DNA from: Xenococcus sp. MO_188.B8 | GTDB taxonomy: Bacteria; Cyanobacteriota; Cyanobacteriia; Cyanobacteriales; Xenococcaceae | Direction of reading: 5' to 3' | Assembly (NCBI GenBank): GCA_030065615.1 | Contig: JASJDR010000084.1 | Coordinates: 1 to 32,483 of the forward strand | Length of the DNA: 32,483 bases | Shown: piece by piece, positions 24,834-32,483 of the stretch | How positions within the stretch are numbered: the first letter of the stretch is position 1 | How the letters are laid out: each line of letters opens with the position of its first letter | Made by a program: the position numbers and the translations under genes | The notes under the pieces: model-generated | The model's input: only the letters and a program-made list of their open reading frames with translations | Databases searched by the model: none | What the model was told of the DNA's origin: nothing

Positions 24834-24853
24834 AATAAGGAACAGATAAACTC

Positions 24854-26083
24854 ATGGCACGCGAAAAGTTTGAACGTACTAAAGACCACGCTAATATTGG
24901 CACTATTGGTCACGTTGACCACGGTAAAACAACACTCACAGCAGCAATTACTCTAGCTCTAGCTGCTTCCGGTAAGGCAAAAGCCAGAAACTATGAGGAT
25001 ATTGATGCTGCTCCTGAAGAAAAAGCACGGGGTATCACAATCAATACTGCTCACGTAGAGTATGAAACTGATAACCGTCACTACGCTCACGTAGATTGTC
25101 CTGGACATGCTGATTATGTGAAAAACATGATTACTGGTGCAGCACAAATGGATGGCGGCATTCTAGTTGTATCAGCAGCAGATGGTCCAATGCCTCAAAC
25201 TCGCGAACATATTCTACTGGCAAAACAAGTTGGTGTTCCTAGCTTGGTAGTTTTCATGAACAAAGAAGATCAAGTAGATGATGAAGAACTACTGGAATTG
25301 GTAGAATTAGAAATCCGGGAACTTCTCAGCGAGTATGATTTCCCTGGAGATGATATTCCCATTGTTTCTGGCTCGGCACTAAAAGCTGTGGAAGCCCTTA
25401 CTGCTAAACCTGATATCTCTAAAGGTGATGACAACTGGGTTGATAAAGTTCTCGAGCTCATGGATCAAGTAGACGAATATATTCCTACTCCAGAACGGGA
25501 AGTGGATAAGCCTTTCTTGATGGCAGTAGAGGATGTCTTCTCGATTACTGGTCGTGGTACAGTAGCTACTGGACGTATCGAGCGCGGCTTAGTAAAAGTT
25601 GGGGAAACTGTAGAAATCGTAGGAATCAAAGATACTACTTCAACTACCGTGACTGGAGTAGAAATGTTCCAGAAAACTCTAGATCAGGGTATGGCTGGTG
25701 ATAACGTAGGTTTACTACTTCGTGGTGTTGATAAAGAAGCTATTCAACGCGGCATGGTCTTAGCTAAACCTGGTTCAATCACTCCCCATACTGAATTTGA
25801 AGGAGAAGTTTACGTTCTAACTAAAGAAGAAGGTGGTCGTCATACACCTTTCTTCAAGAACTATCGCCCTCAATTCTACGTTCGTACTACTGATGTAACT
25901 GGTACAATCACTGACTACACTGCTGATGATGGTAGTGCTGTAGAAATGGTGATGCCTGGCGATCGCATCAAAATGACAGTAAAACTAATCAATCCGATCG
26001 CGATTGAAGACGGAATGCGTTTTGCAATTCGCGAAGGTGGTCGTACTATTGGTGCGGGTGTCGTTTCTAAAATCATTAAGTAG
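24854..26083 (+). CDS. tuf: Elongation factor Tu
   Basis: 409 aa. Motifs: [10 protein letters not shown] (G1), [17 protein letters not shown] (switch I), DCPGHADY (G3), NKEDQVDD (G4) and GSALKA (G5). The NKED version and the insert raising the length to about 409 are characteristic of cyanobacterial and plastid EF-Tu. It delivers aminoacyl-tRNA to the ribosome. A TAAGGA Shine-Dalgarno stands about 12 nt before the ATG. It follows fusA closely and is part of the str operon. Confidence 0.98.
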   Translation: MAREKFERTKDHANIGTIGHVDHGKTTLTAAITLALAASGKAKARNYEDIDAAPEEKARGITINTAHVEYETDNRHYAHVDCPGHADYVKNMITGAAQMDGGILVVSAADGPMPQTREHILLAKQVGVPSLVVFMNKEDQVDDEELLELVELEIRELLSEYDFPGDDIPIVSGSALKAVEALTAKPDISKGDDNWVDKVLELMDQVDEYIPTPEREVDKPFLMAVEDVFSITGRGTVATGRIERGLVKVGETVEIVGIKDTTSTTVTGVEMFQKTLDQGMAGDNVGLLLRGVDKEAIQRGMVLAKPGSITPHTEFEGEVYVLTKEEGGRHTPFFKNYRPQFYVRTTDVTGTITDYTADDGSAVEMVMPGDRIKMTVKLINPIAIEDGMRFAIREGGRTIGAGVVSKIIK

Positions 26084-26118
26084 CCTGGGTCAGTACTTAG
26101 GATGAACTAAAAAAAGGC

Positions 26119-26157
26119 AGATAGAAACAACCATAATTTACCAAGTTGTTTCTATCT
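26119..26157 (+). terminator. 13-bp stem-loop between tuf and rpsJ
   Basis: Perfect arms AGATAGAAACAAC (26119-26131) and GTTGTTTCTATCT (26145-26157) with a 13-nt loop, preceded by a run of A. The U-tract afterwards is poor, so it may be a partial terminator, processing site or mRNA stabiliser that lowers rpsJ relative to tuf. Confidence 0.6.
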
Positions 26158-26218
26158 ACCTCTAAACATCTCTAACAAGAGATTATTTAAAATTTCTGAA
26201 CCTTGAAAATTTAAAATT

Positions 26219-26536
26219 ATGGCAACTATTCAACAACAAAAAATTCGGATTCGCTTGAAAGCTTTTGACCGCCGTTTGCTGGATACATCCTGTGAGAAAA
26301 TTGTCGATACAGCAAACAGAACTAATGCTACCGCCATTGGCCCCATTCCTTTACCAACGAAAAAGAAAATTTATTGTGTTTTGCGATCGCCTCACGTAGA
26401 TAAAGACTCTCGCGAACATTTTGAGACTCGTACTCATCGCAGAATTATTGATATTTATCAGCCTTCTTCGAAAACTATTGATGCTTTGATGAAATTAGAT
26501 TTGCCTGCTGGGGTAGATATTGAAGTTAAATTATAA
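26219..26536 (+). CDS. rpsJ: 30S ribosomal protein S10
   Basis: 105 aa, full length: [14 protein letters not shown] start, [29 protein letters not shown] and [36 protein letters not shown]10 is part of the 30S head and also the NusE antitermination factor. In cyanobacteria rpsJ sits at the end of the str operon rather than heading the S10 operon, as seen here. Confidence 0.98.
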   Translation: MATIQQQKIRIRLKAFDRRLLDTSCEKIVDTANRTNATAIGPIPLPTKKKIYCVLRSPHVDKDSREHFETRTHRRIIDIYQPSSKTIDALMKLDLPAGVDIEVKL

Positions 26537-26558
26537 AAGCATATTTGATTGCATTATT

Positions 26559-26611
26559 GACTTAAGGCGATCGCTAATTATTATTTTGCCATTTGCGATC
26601 GCTAATTATTA
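26559..26611. repeat. Paired HIP1-containing direct repeat
   Basis: GCGATCGCTAATTATTA occurs twice about 30 nt apart, each with a HIP1 octamer. It lies downstream of the rpsJ stop in otherwise featureless DNA. Confidence 0.7.
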
Positions 26612-26755
26612 GCTATTGGGGTGACTCTTTCTTCGATGAATACTTGTAATTCCATAAGATACAAAATATTAGACTTATTGCGAATTAACTCAAAATATTA
26701 ACAGATAAAAATAATCTGAGGTTACTGAGTCGGAAATAGGAAATAAAGAGGATTA

Positions 26756-27124
26756 CTAACTGTCTTTTTTTATATATTTTAAGGCTTCTTTCTTGCTAAG
26801 GAAATCTAAATTTGAACTGACGCGAGATTTAAATGCCACAACCAATTTTTCATTATATTTATACATTACTATACCCTTATCCTCCTTATGTAAATCACAA
26901 AATTCTATGATCTTTTCCTGTGTAACTGAAGTATTCTTCGCTAGTGTTTCTACATATCGAGCAAACCAAATATCGGATCTCAACATTGCATAAAAACGTT
27001 CTTCAAATAACTTATCTTCTTCCTTATCTTTTGTCTCAATTTCTATAATCTTATTCTCTAATTTTGTAAGACGATCTGTAAGAACTGATCCTATAGCGTT
27101 TTCAAATGAGACAAGAAAAAGCAT
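26756..27124 (-). CDS. Hypothetical coiled-coil protein (122 aa)
   Basis: The ATG at 27124 gives MLFLVSFENAIGSVLTDRL; a TTG four codons earlier is less likely. Residues about 15-45 are a charged helix with heptad spacing (LTKLENKIIEIETKDKEEDKLFEERF), probably a coiled coil. The rest is Lys-rich and ends LDFLSKKEALKYIKKDS. The 5' end overlaps the tail of a decayed IS630 transposase in another frame, so the start may be new or false. No Shine-Dalgarno and no recognised family. Confidence 0.45.
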   Translation of the reverse strand: MLFLVSFENAIGSVLTDRLTKLENKIIEIETKDKEEDKLFEERFYAMLRSDIWFARYVETLAKNTSVTQEKIIEFCDLHKEDKGIVMYKYNEKLVVAFKSRVSSNLDFLSKKEALKYIKKDS

Positions 27125-27325
27125 CGTAGTTTTCAAGGTGAGGAAAATTAAAAAGTTTAAGCTCTACTAAAAGCTGAAATATCTTTTTCATAATTCGGAA
27201 ATTTTTACAGAAACGATAACATCGTCTCAGGAGATTTTTTAAAGATAGCCAAATAGCTTCAATGGGATTTTCTTCAGGTGCATAGGTCGCGAATAAATGA
27301 CAAGTTATTCTCCATATCTAATAAA
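27102..27325 (-). pseudogene. IS630-family transposase, C-terminal fragment
   Basis: On the reverse strand a frame reads CHLFATYAPEENPIEAIW, the YAPxxNPIExxW signature with the last catalytic Glu of IS630-type DDE transposases, then LSLKNLLRRCYRFCKN and a short basic tail ending at TGA (27102-27104). An in-frame stop occurs just upstream, and no N-terminal part is found nearby. It is a dead remnant. Confidence 0.8.
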
Positions 27326-27505
27326 ACTTACAGGGGTTCGCTACGCCAACCAAGGTGCAGAAAGTTACACTAAGAAAACTTAATTGAGCGTACCAGTTAA
27401 ACTCTCCGAGAATTAGACCCCTCAAACCCTTGAAATCTCGTTTGAAATTTCACGTATCCCACTTGCTACTCGACCCCTTTATATTGGTGGCAAACCTATC
27501 TTTTC

Positions 27506-27808
27506 TCAGAGAATAGCTCGTTGTTCGCGCTGACTAAGAGATGATAATTCTGGCTCTGGTTCCCCAAGACGATTCCGACGTTTAACACCAGCAATGATTG
27601 GATTCGGTTCTACATCACTCTCCTCAATGGGGTTTTGACTCCCTGATAATTGATCGAGATTGGCAGCAACCCGCTTCAGCACTCGCAGTACCCACTCGCG
27701 ATCAACACCTACATAAGCTGTTCTTGGGTCTGAAGAGGCACGGAGATTGACCACCACTTTTTCCCCACGAGCTAATTTCTCCAACCAATTGATACCCCAA
27801 CGCAGCAC
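27506..27808 (-). CDS. Hypothetical protein fragment (100 aa), probably 5'-truncated
   Basis: The frame starts with GTG (27808) but the coding character seems to run back a few codons (ELADEGG) to an in-frame TAA, just beside the IS1182 remnant, so the true N-terminus has probably been lost. It reads WGINWLEKLARGEKVVVNLR, DPRTAYVGVDREWVLRVLKRVAANLDQL, then a Pro/Glu-rich linker and LSQREQRAIL. I do not recognise the family. Its present expression is doubtful. Confidence 0.4.
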   Translation of the reverse strand: MLRWGINWLEKLARGEKVVVNLRASSDPRTAYVGVDREWVLRVLKRVAANLDQLSGSQNPIEESDVEPNPIIAGVKRRNRLGEPEPELSSLSQREQRAIL

Positions 27809-27839
27809 TCCCCCTTCATCTGCTAACTCTTATTGTAAC

Positions 27840-28193
27840 TTAATCATGTTCTTTTCGACTACGAGCAATTAACTGTGCTGAAGTGTAGCCAAGGTCAACC
27901 AGGTGTTGTTGGGGTAAAATTCCTTTTTCTGCTAGAGCGCAGATCTATTGAGGGTAAAACTGTGGGGTCTTGAGTTGTCGCCACAGTAGTTTCGACATGG
28001 GTAATTAGGTGTGGTAAATCTTCCTCAAAAGTTTCGGTTAAATGAACTTTGTAACCAGTCCAACTTGTAGAGCGTTTGGTACTTTTACGAGCTTCCGTCT
28101 CATAGGGAGAAAAGATTCTTTTGGGAATGCTGCTCTGGCTACTCTTGCTGTTATTTTTGAAACGGGAGGAATTAATTCAGGATGTAAACACAT
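27840..28193 (-). pseudogene. IS1182-family transposase, internally deleted and frameshifted
   Basis: Three frames on the reverse strand together spell parts of an IS1182-type transposase. The first, from ATG at 28193, reads MCLHPELIPPV then ARVARAAFPK, the family N-terminus. A second frame begins FSPYETEARKSTKRS and includes TSWTGYKVHLTET and LPHLITHVETT from the DDE region. A third frame continues ALAEKGILPQQHLVDLGYTS to a TAA at 27840. Most of the protein between the first two pieces is deleted. It is a relic. Confidence 0.85.
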
Positions 28194-28467
28194 GATACTC
28201 ACCAAATGCCCGATGAGTTTATTTTAGATTATTTACCTCAGCCTTGATTCTTGATTTTTTGGGTCATCGCGATCGCCTGATAGGTTGATTTTGAATTCGC
28301 CAACGGTATCGCCACCTCGGCTCAATGCCTAGTGAGGTACAAAATTAATCTCTTGAGGGCTGAAGGAAAGCAGAAAGAATAGAAAAAACTGCACCTCATG
28401 ATTGCGAGAAACGCTACATTAAAACAATTTACTTTAAAAATTAAAGATAATGGAAAACTCAATATTT
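28194..28467. other. Spacer between IS1182 relic and NACHT gene
   Basis: Holds the last HIP1 site in the window (28266) and the dispersed motif GAGAAACGCTACATT (28406-28420), similar to 2647 and 7455. AGTGAGGTAC (28326) also resembles DNA at 7310. No ORF of note. Confidence 0.45.
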
Positions 28468-31400
28468 TCAATATTTGTATTCTAATTTAGATAGAGTTTG
28501 CTTACGTATTAATAACAGCTCCGGAATATTTTTGGATGATGAATAAGAACTAATAACTTCTGAGAATTTTGATTTTTCAGAGCATAAATCTAATAAATCA
28601 GGTATCAAATCTTTTCTTAGTTTTTGATGCTTGTAAGCGCAAGCTAAACCATAGGCATAATGAGTAGCAACGATAATTAAGTCTGAATATTTTGAACTTG
28701 AAGATACAAGAGAGACTATAGTAAATAGTCCTTCTTGTATCTCCTTAACAAATCTATCATAATATGGTTGATTTCTATAATTCGTAGTAAGTCGTAATCC
28801 ATCTCTTTCAAGCATTTCTATATCAGGATTTAATTGATACCTTGAAATAGCATCGCAATCTCGAGCTTTTAAAATTTTTTTATTTTGTAAAGCTTTTAAA
28901 GTGCAGTAAGAATTAAAAGCTAGTAGTAAATAGCCAGGTTTTCTCTGATGGTTGATTACAATCTTAATTAGTTGATTTGGAAGATAATCTCTTAGCTTAT
29001 CAAACCCTTGATCTGTATCTGATTTTCTTAACAGTCTAAAACCAAGACCAGCACTAAATAAATGTCTATGTATGTCGATTGGAAACTCATCAAATGAATT
29101 ATATATCTCTGTCAAAATATCAGGTTCAATTTTGGATCTCAAATTACATAACAAACTTGCAAAGCAACCTAACATTGTTGGACCGTCATCTCTGTTTGAT
29201 TGTGATATTGATACTACATACCTTGCTTCAGCTGCCGTGATAATTCCTTGTAAGACTTGTTCCCCTGCCATTTCTGCATTTATGGCATTTAAATTTCTAT
29301 CTCTTAGAGCCAGATAGTTTTTAGCTTTTACACAAATTGCCATATACCGACTTACTAAATAATCACCCCATGTAAAATGGCTAAGTCTTGGAGTAGAATC
29401 ATAATAACTGTAAAATATTACAGATCTGCGAAGTAGAAACCTTAACACATCCCTATCCTTGAGCATTAGAGCCGTTGATTTGATTTTTTTCCATTCATTC
29501 TCTTTAGCGAATGTCGGAACATCATTCCAATCTAATAAGAATTTATCTACCTTTTCTACTACTTCTTCTTCAGATATTTCCCCTCTATAATTGCAGTACA
29601 TCAACCAGGCAATAATTGATAAACAGTCTTGAAATTTTTCTAAATTACCACCTTTTTCTTTGAAGTTTTTCTTGATTTGTTCTGTTATACTATCATAAAT
29701 AGTAGATATTATATAATCATGAAGACCTGACACCGTATCCAACTGAGGAACTGCCTCTAAATCGGTATTTTCTAGATAAAATAGGATCATAGGGTTGCAC
29801 ATCTCTTCTTCAATCCCTTGACCCCTAAACTTGTTTATTAGCTTGCTAGCATTTGGAAAAATATTATTCACATCTGATCTATCGATAGTACTGACCTCAT
29901 AGAAATTATATGAATTATTACTTAATGCTCGAATGCCAATTTGAGTACTTCTCACCCCAATAATTGATTTATGATATAAATTTTTTTCCTCTGCCAAAAT
30001 TTCGGCATGTTTTAGTATTCTAATAAAGTCATCAATCTCATAATAAGGGTGATTAAACATGAATTCATCTAGACCATCTAGTATTAATATTGTATCGCTG
30101 TTCTTTATCTCTTCAAGTATCCAATTGAGACCTATAGTTCGCTTTTGTCCTGATACATTCTCGAGATATGTATTCACCTCTGATTCGAGCCAGATCTCTT
30201 GAATTTTTTTCCAGCATTTAGCTTCAAACTCTTCAATATCTGGCTTTATATCATCTAATTTTATATCTCCTAGTAAAATTACTATTGGTAACACTTTTTG
30301 TTGATTAGGTAAGTAGTCGCTTGCTAAATAACGTGCAACCCTTCTAAGTATTGATGACTTACCCACCTTTTTTTTTCCAGTAACAATAACTCTTTCCCCG
30401 TTCCTTTTTTTATCTTTTATAGTGCTTAATATCTTGTTAAATATACTTTCTTGGGATAAATTTTGGGCGTAACGTACAATTCTTGAATTATCGTTTTCTT
30501 CATTTTTTTTTCTAAAAAGTTTATCTATATTGTAATCACTTTCAAATAAATTTATTTTGGAAATAGTAGATTCTGTAATTGCTATACGGTTTAAATTTTC
30601 TTTCTTAAATATACTTATTTCTTTTGATAATTCTCGTACTATTAAATCTTTTGAACTTTTTGGCCATTTCCCTCCATGATGAGTTCCAGGAATGTCAATT
30701 CTATTTTCTTTCGCACAATTTACTGCTGCATCTTCACTAGAGCAATATTCCTTTACATAAGGAACAAGTTGACCGTTTTGTTCCATTAATTCAATAAATT
30801 CTTTATATTTTTTATTCAATTTTTTTAGCCAAAGATTATTATAAGTTAGTTGCCATATCAACCAATTGACCCCAACTTTTCCAGTTGACAAACTCGAAAC
30901 TATGCCTAATAATAACATTAATGGAAAAATTAGTGCATATATACTGCTGGTTATTAAAGTTAAATAAAGCTTACCCCCATTATGTGGGACACTAATATTA
31001 AGTATCTTTCTTGTCCTGTAAGGAAGATACTCATTACTGTATAGAGTATGCAGGTTTCCTTTGTTTAGCTTTTGTTCAGCAAAAGAATTATATTCTAAAT
31101 TCATTAACTCTTTAACTATTAAGCCTCCGGTACTATGAGTTATAAAAATAATATGTCTATATTGATCTTTATCTTTTAGGTCTTGTCTAAGAATTCTGGC
31201 AGCTCTTCTAATTTCTGATCTTTGCCACCAAAGTGATTGATATGAGTACGAGAAATAATCTGCCTCTGGAGAAATTTCTTGGTCAATTAAAAATGGAAGA
31301 TTGCCAAAAGTAGATGCGCAATCGCCAAATAGCCCATGGACAAAAATTATAATTGATATTTTCTTTTCCTCATCACCATGAAAAACACCTAACTTGTTAT

Positions 31401-31605
31401 GCTTGGGAGACCAAAAATCAGTTTCACTTTTATTTTTTTCGTTGTGTGATATTAAATGTTTTTCTTTTTTTTCTAATAAGGCAAGATATATGATGGCAAT
31501 GCCGAAAGTTAAAATGGCTGCTAATACTGAGATATCAAATTTGATTTCTGTTATTTTTTGTAAAAATAATAACTGATTCATAGATATTGCCTCTTGCATG
31601 ATCAT
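28468..31605 (-). CDS. Membrane-anchored alpha/beta-hydrolase - NACHT NTPase fusion (1045 aa)
   Basis: Residues about 25-44 form a membrane helix. Residues about 80-330 resemble an alpha/beta hydrolase of the lipase/PGAP1-like kind: IIIFVHGLFGD (oxyanion HG), THSTGG with nucleophile S158, VPHNGG, and GTHHGGKWPKSS with candidate catalytic H309/H310; a hydrophobic stretch lies at about 213-238. Residues about 380-760 look like a NACHT/STAND NTPase: Walker A GKKKVGKSS (410-418), Walker B TILILDGLDEF (505-515), GVRSTQ sensor-like Arg, and LSHFTWGDYLVSRYM, like the family's winged-helix HxxxxEYxxA motif. The C-terminal 280 residues are helical without obvious repeats. In known bacterial NLR-like proteins the C-terminus senses and the N-terminus kills or acts, so a sensor-triggered membrane lipase is plausible. 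M9 (31581) follows AAGAGG at 8 nt and may be the true start. AT-rich, no HIP1 sites. Confidence 0.82.
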   Translation of the reverse strand: MIMQEAISMNQLLFLQKITEIKFDISVLAAILTFGIAIIYLALLEKKEKHLISHNEKNKSETDFWSPKHNKLGVFHGDEEKKISIIIFVHGLFGDCASTFGNLPFLIDQEISPEADYFSYSYQSLWWQRSEIRRAARILRQDLKDKDQYRHIIFITHSTGGLIVKELMNLEYNSFAEQKLNKGNLHTLYSNEYLPYRTRKILNISVPHNGGKLYLTLITSSIYALIFPLMLLLGIVSSLSTGKVGVNWLIWQLTYNNLWLKKLNKKYKEFIELMEQNGQLVPYVKEYCSSEDAAVNCAKENRIDIPGTHHGGKWPKSSKDLIVRELSKEISIFKKENLNRIAITESTISKINLFESDYNIDKLFRKKNEENDNSRIVRYAQNLSQESIFNKILSTIKDKKRNGERVIVTGKKKVGKSSILRRVARYLASDYLPNQQKVLPIVILLGDIKLDDIKPDIEEFEAKCWKKIQEIWLESEVNTYLENVSGQKRTIGLNWILEEIKNSDTILILDGLDEFMFNHPYYEIDDFIRILKHAEILAEEKNLYHKSIIGVRSTQIGIRALSNNSYNFYEVSTIDRSDVNNIFPNASKLINKFRGQGIEEEMCNPMILFYLENTDLEAVPQLDTVSGLHDYIISTIYDSITEQIKKNFKEKGGNLEKFQDCLSIIAWLMYCNYRGEISEEEVVEKVDKFLLDWNDVPTFAKENEWKKIKSTALMLKDRDVLRFLLRRSVIFYSYYDSTPRLSHFTWGDYLVSRYMAICVKAKNYLALRDRNLNAINAEMAGEQVLQGIITAAEARYVVSISQSNRDDGPTMLGCFASLLCNLRSKIEPDILTEIYNSFDEFPIDIHRHLFSAGLGFRLLRKSDTDQGFDKLRDYLPNQLIKIVINHQRKPGYLLLAFNSYCTLKALQNKKILKARDCDAISRYQLNPDIEMLERDGLRLTTNYRNQPYYDRFVKEIQEGLFTIVSLVSSSSKYSDLIIVATHYAYGLACAYKHQKLRKDLIPDLLDLCSEKSKFSEVISSYSSSKNIPELLLIRKQTLSKLEYKY

Positions 31606-31848
31606 TAATTTATACCCCGTCCAGATTGAAAACTAGATTTTTTTCTATAGGGAAAACTACAGGTTTCAAAGTAGACGCGGTTTAGTTTAAATTATAAAAA
31701 CTTGAATCTTCTAGAGCGGCTATGACACAATAATATAATACAAATAAATCTCTCAAAGCCTTGCAAAGCGAAGTTTTATTGTGATTAAATGATATATGAT
31801 ATTGGTTATATAACTGACAAATTTTGAATAAATATCCCCTTAATTACT
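31606..31848. promoter_or_regulatory. Divergent spacer of the hydrolase-NACHT and membrane protein genes
   Basis: A very AT-rich 243-nt region that must contain promoters for both directions if the genes are active. No operator, tRNA or clear -35/-10 pair stands out. No Shine-Dalgarno precedes the forward gene. Confidence 0.4.
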
Positions 31849-32244
31849 ATGGATTTTATAATTCTATTAGAACATATAGAGGTAGTAAGAACAAGATTAA
31901 ATTCATACTGGAATCTTTATATAATAATCTTGTTGGCTATAGGTACAATATTATTTCAGCGTCAACAACCATTCACCTATTTACAAATAGTTGTAATAAA
32001 TACTGGACTCATATTATTTTTCATATCAAATTTTTCAGCGCTTTATCAAACATATAATTACTTAAAAATATTATTAATTGAAAGAAAAAAATCCCTAGTT
32101 AATGTAAAAATACAGAGCGAAGAACTTAGAAGAGAATTCTGTCGAGATAAAACCAATGTTAAACGTTCATTATTATTTCACTTATTAATTGATACTCTGA
32201 TCTTTCTCGCTGTTGTATCTCAACCAAATTTGTTATTTAGATAA
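31849..32244 (+). CDS. Small three-helix membrane protein (131 aa)
   Basis: ATG at 31849. Hydrophobic segments at about 22-37 (LYIIILLAIGTILF), 45-63 (QIVVINTGLILFFISNF) and 107-124 (SLLFHLLIDTLIFLAVV), with a charged, basic cytoplasmic-type loop between the second and third (ERKKSLVNVKIQSEELRREF). No family recognised. It is divergent from the hydrolase-NACHT gene and matches its AT-richness, so the two may form one module; a role as membrane partner or immunity-type factor is speculation. The end of the gene abuts and slightly overlaps an IS4 relic. Confidence 0.6.
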   Translation: MDFIILLEHIEVVRTRLNSYWNLYIIILLAIGTILFQRQQPFTYLQIVVINTGLILFFISNFSALYQTYNYLKILLIERKKSLVNVKIQSEELRREFCRDKTNVKRSLLFHLLIDTLIFLAVVSQPNLLFR

Positions 32245-32268
32245 ACCCCAATACTTCTTGTTTAAGGA

Positions 32269-32483
32269 TTAACCAAGATAAAAAAAGGGCAGTTGTTCTG
32301 GGTTGAGGTCTTGAAAATCACCTATTGCTCGGCGGATAACTTTGAGAGTGCCAGTAAAGCCGAGGCGTAAAGGAGAAATTTCCGCTTGCTGGGAAGCTTG
32401 AAACATCAGAGAGCGAATCGCATAGTGACCCAAGAGCCAACCATAAATTTCTTGAATAACTTCACGGGGTTTGAGAGAGCGAA
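32269..32483 (-). pseudogene. IS4-family transposase C-terminal relic, cut by window edge
   Basis: On the reverse strand the frame reads SLKPREVIQEIYGWLLGHYA, then IRSLMFQASQQAEISPLRLG and FTGTLKVIRRAI, the C-terminal part of cyanobacterial IS4-type transposases (conserved VIQEIYG with catalytic Glu). It stops early at TAA (32269) after a run of seven T; moving one base there continues SWLILKQEVLGFI, more like the family, so a homopolymer frameshift is likely. The rest lies right of the window. Confidence 0.75.

Noticed and set aside
28042..28227. Forward frame of 61 codons
   Set aside because: It lies antisense to the IS1182 relic, whose reverse-strand pieces match the transposase family much better.
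31394..31576. Forward 60-codon frame under the N-terminus of the hydrolase-NACHT gene
   Set aside because: It is antisense to the membrane helix and hydrolase start; there is no ribosome binding site and no family.
31824..32057. Forward 77-codon frame overlapping the 131-aa membrane protein
   Set aside because: It overlaps the better frame almost entirely and lacks its clear three-helix pattern.

Overview
The window is from a cyanobacterium. The evidence is the run rpsL-rpsG-fusA-tuf-rpsJ, an EF-Tu with the NKED form of the G4 motif (usual in cyanobacteria and plastids), two DUF928-type proteins, and many HIP1 octamers (GCGATCGC). It looks like a filamentous or colonial genome rich in repeats, introns and transposase debris. 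I cannot name the species.

Left third (1-8.3 kb): two large RTX (calcium-binding repeat) exoprotein genes in tandem. The first is cut by the window edge and carries carbohydrate-binding-like modules and two C-type lectin-like domains. The second joins an HExxH metalloprotease to five Trp-rich 18-residue repeats, RTX blocks, a carbohydrate-binding-like module, a damaged lectin domain, a DNRLRE-like domain and the same C-terminal module. Both have the look of type I secretion substrates. The flanking spacers hold three copies of a roughly 100-bp palindromic MITE with 3-bp TAA/TTA target duplications; two of them can be compared with unoccupied sister sites inside this same window. A small secreted-type ORF lies at 7.8 kb.

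Middle (8.3-21.4 kb): an orphan reverse-strand gene fusing a TauD-like Fe(II)/2-oxoglutarate oxygenase, a TPR segment and an ATP-grasp ligase; a tandem pair of DUF928 proteins duplicated together with their upstream DNA; a CHASE2-GGDEF diguanylate cyclase; a full-length group II intron with an intact reverse transcriptase/HNH maturase; a TldD-family protease; a 42-residue membrane peptide with a strong ribosome binding site; and a divergent znuA/znuC-like pair that share a Fur/Zur-type operator but have no permease gene beside them.

21.5-26.5 kb is the conserved translation operon (S12, S7, EF-G, EF-Tu, S10), with hairpins in the spacers.

Right end (26.5-32.5 kb): an AT-rich accessory region without HIP1 sites after 28.3 kb. 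It holds decayed IS630, IS1182 and IS4 transposases, two unknown small ORFs, and a divergent pair: a 1045-residue membrane-anchored alpha/beta-hydrolase (lipase-like) fused to a NACHT-type NTPase, and a small three-helix membrane protein. This pair is the best candidate for an undescribed system, probably defence- or cell-death-like, although that role is inferred from architecture and setting only.
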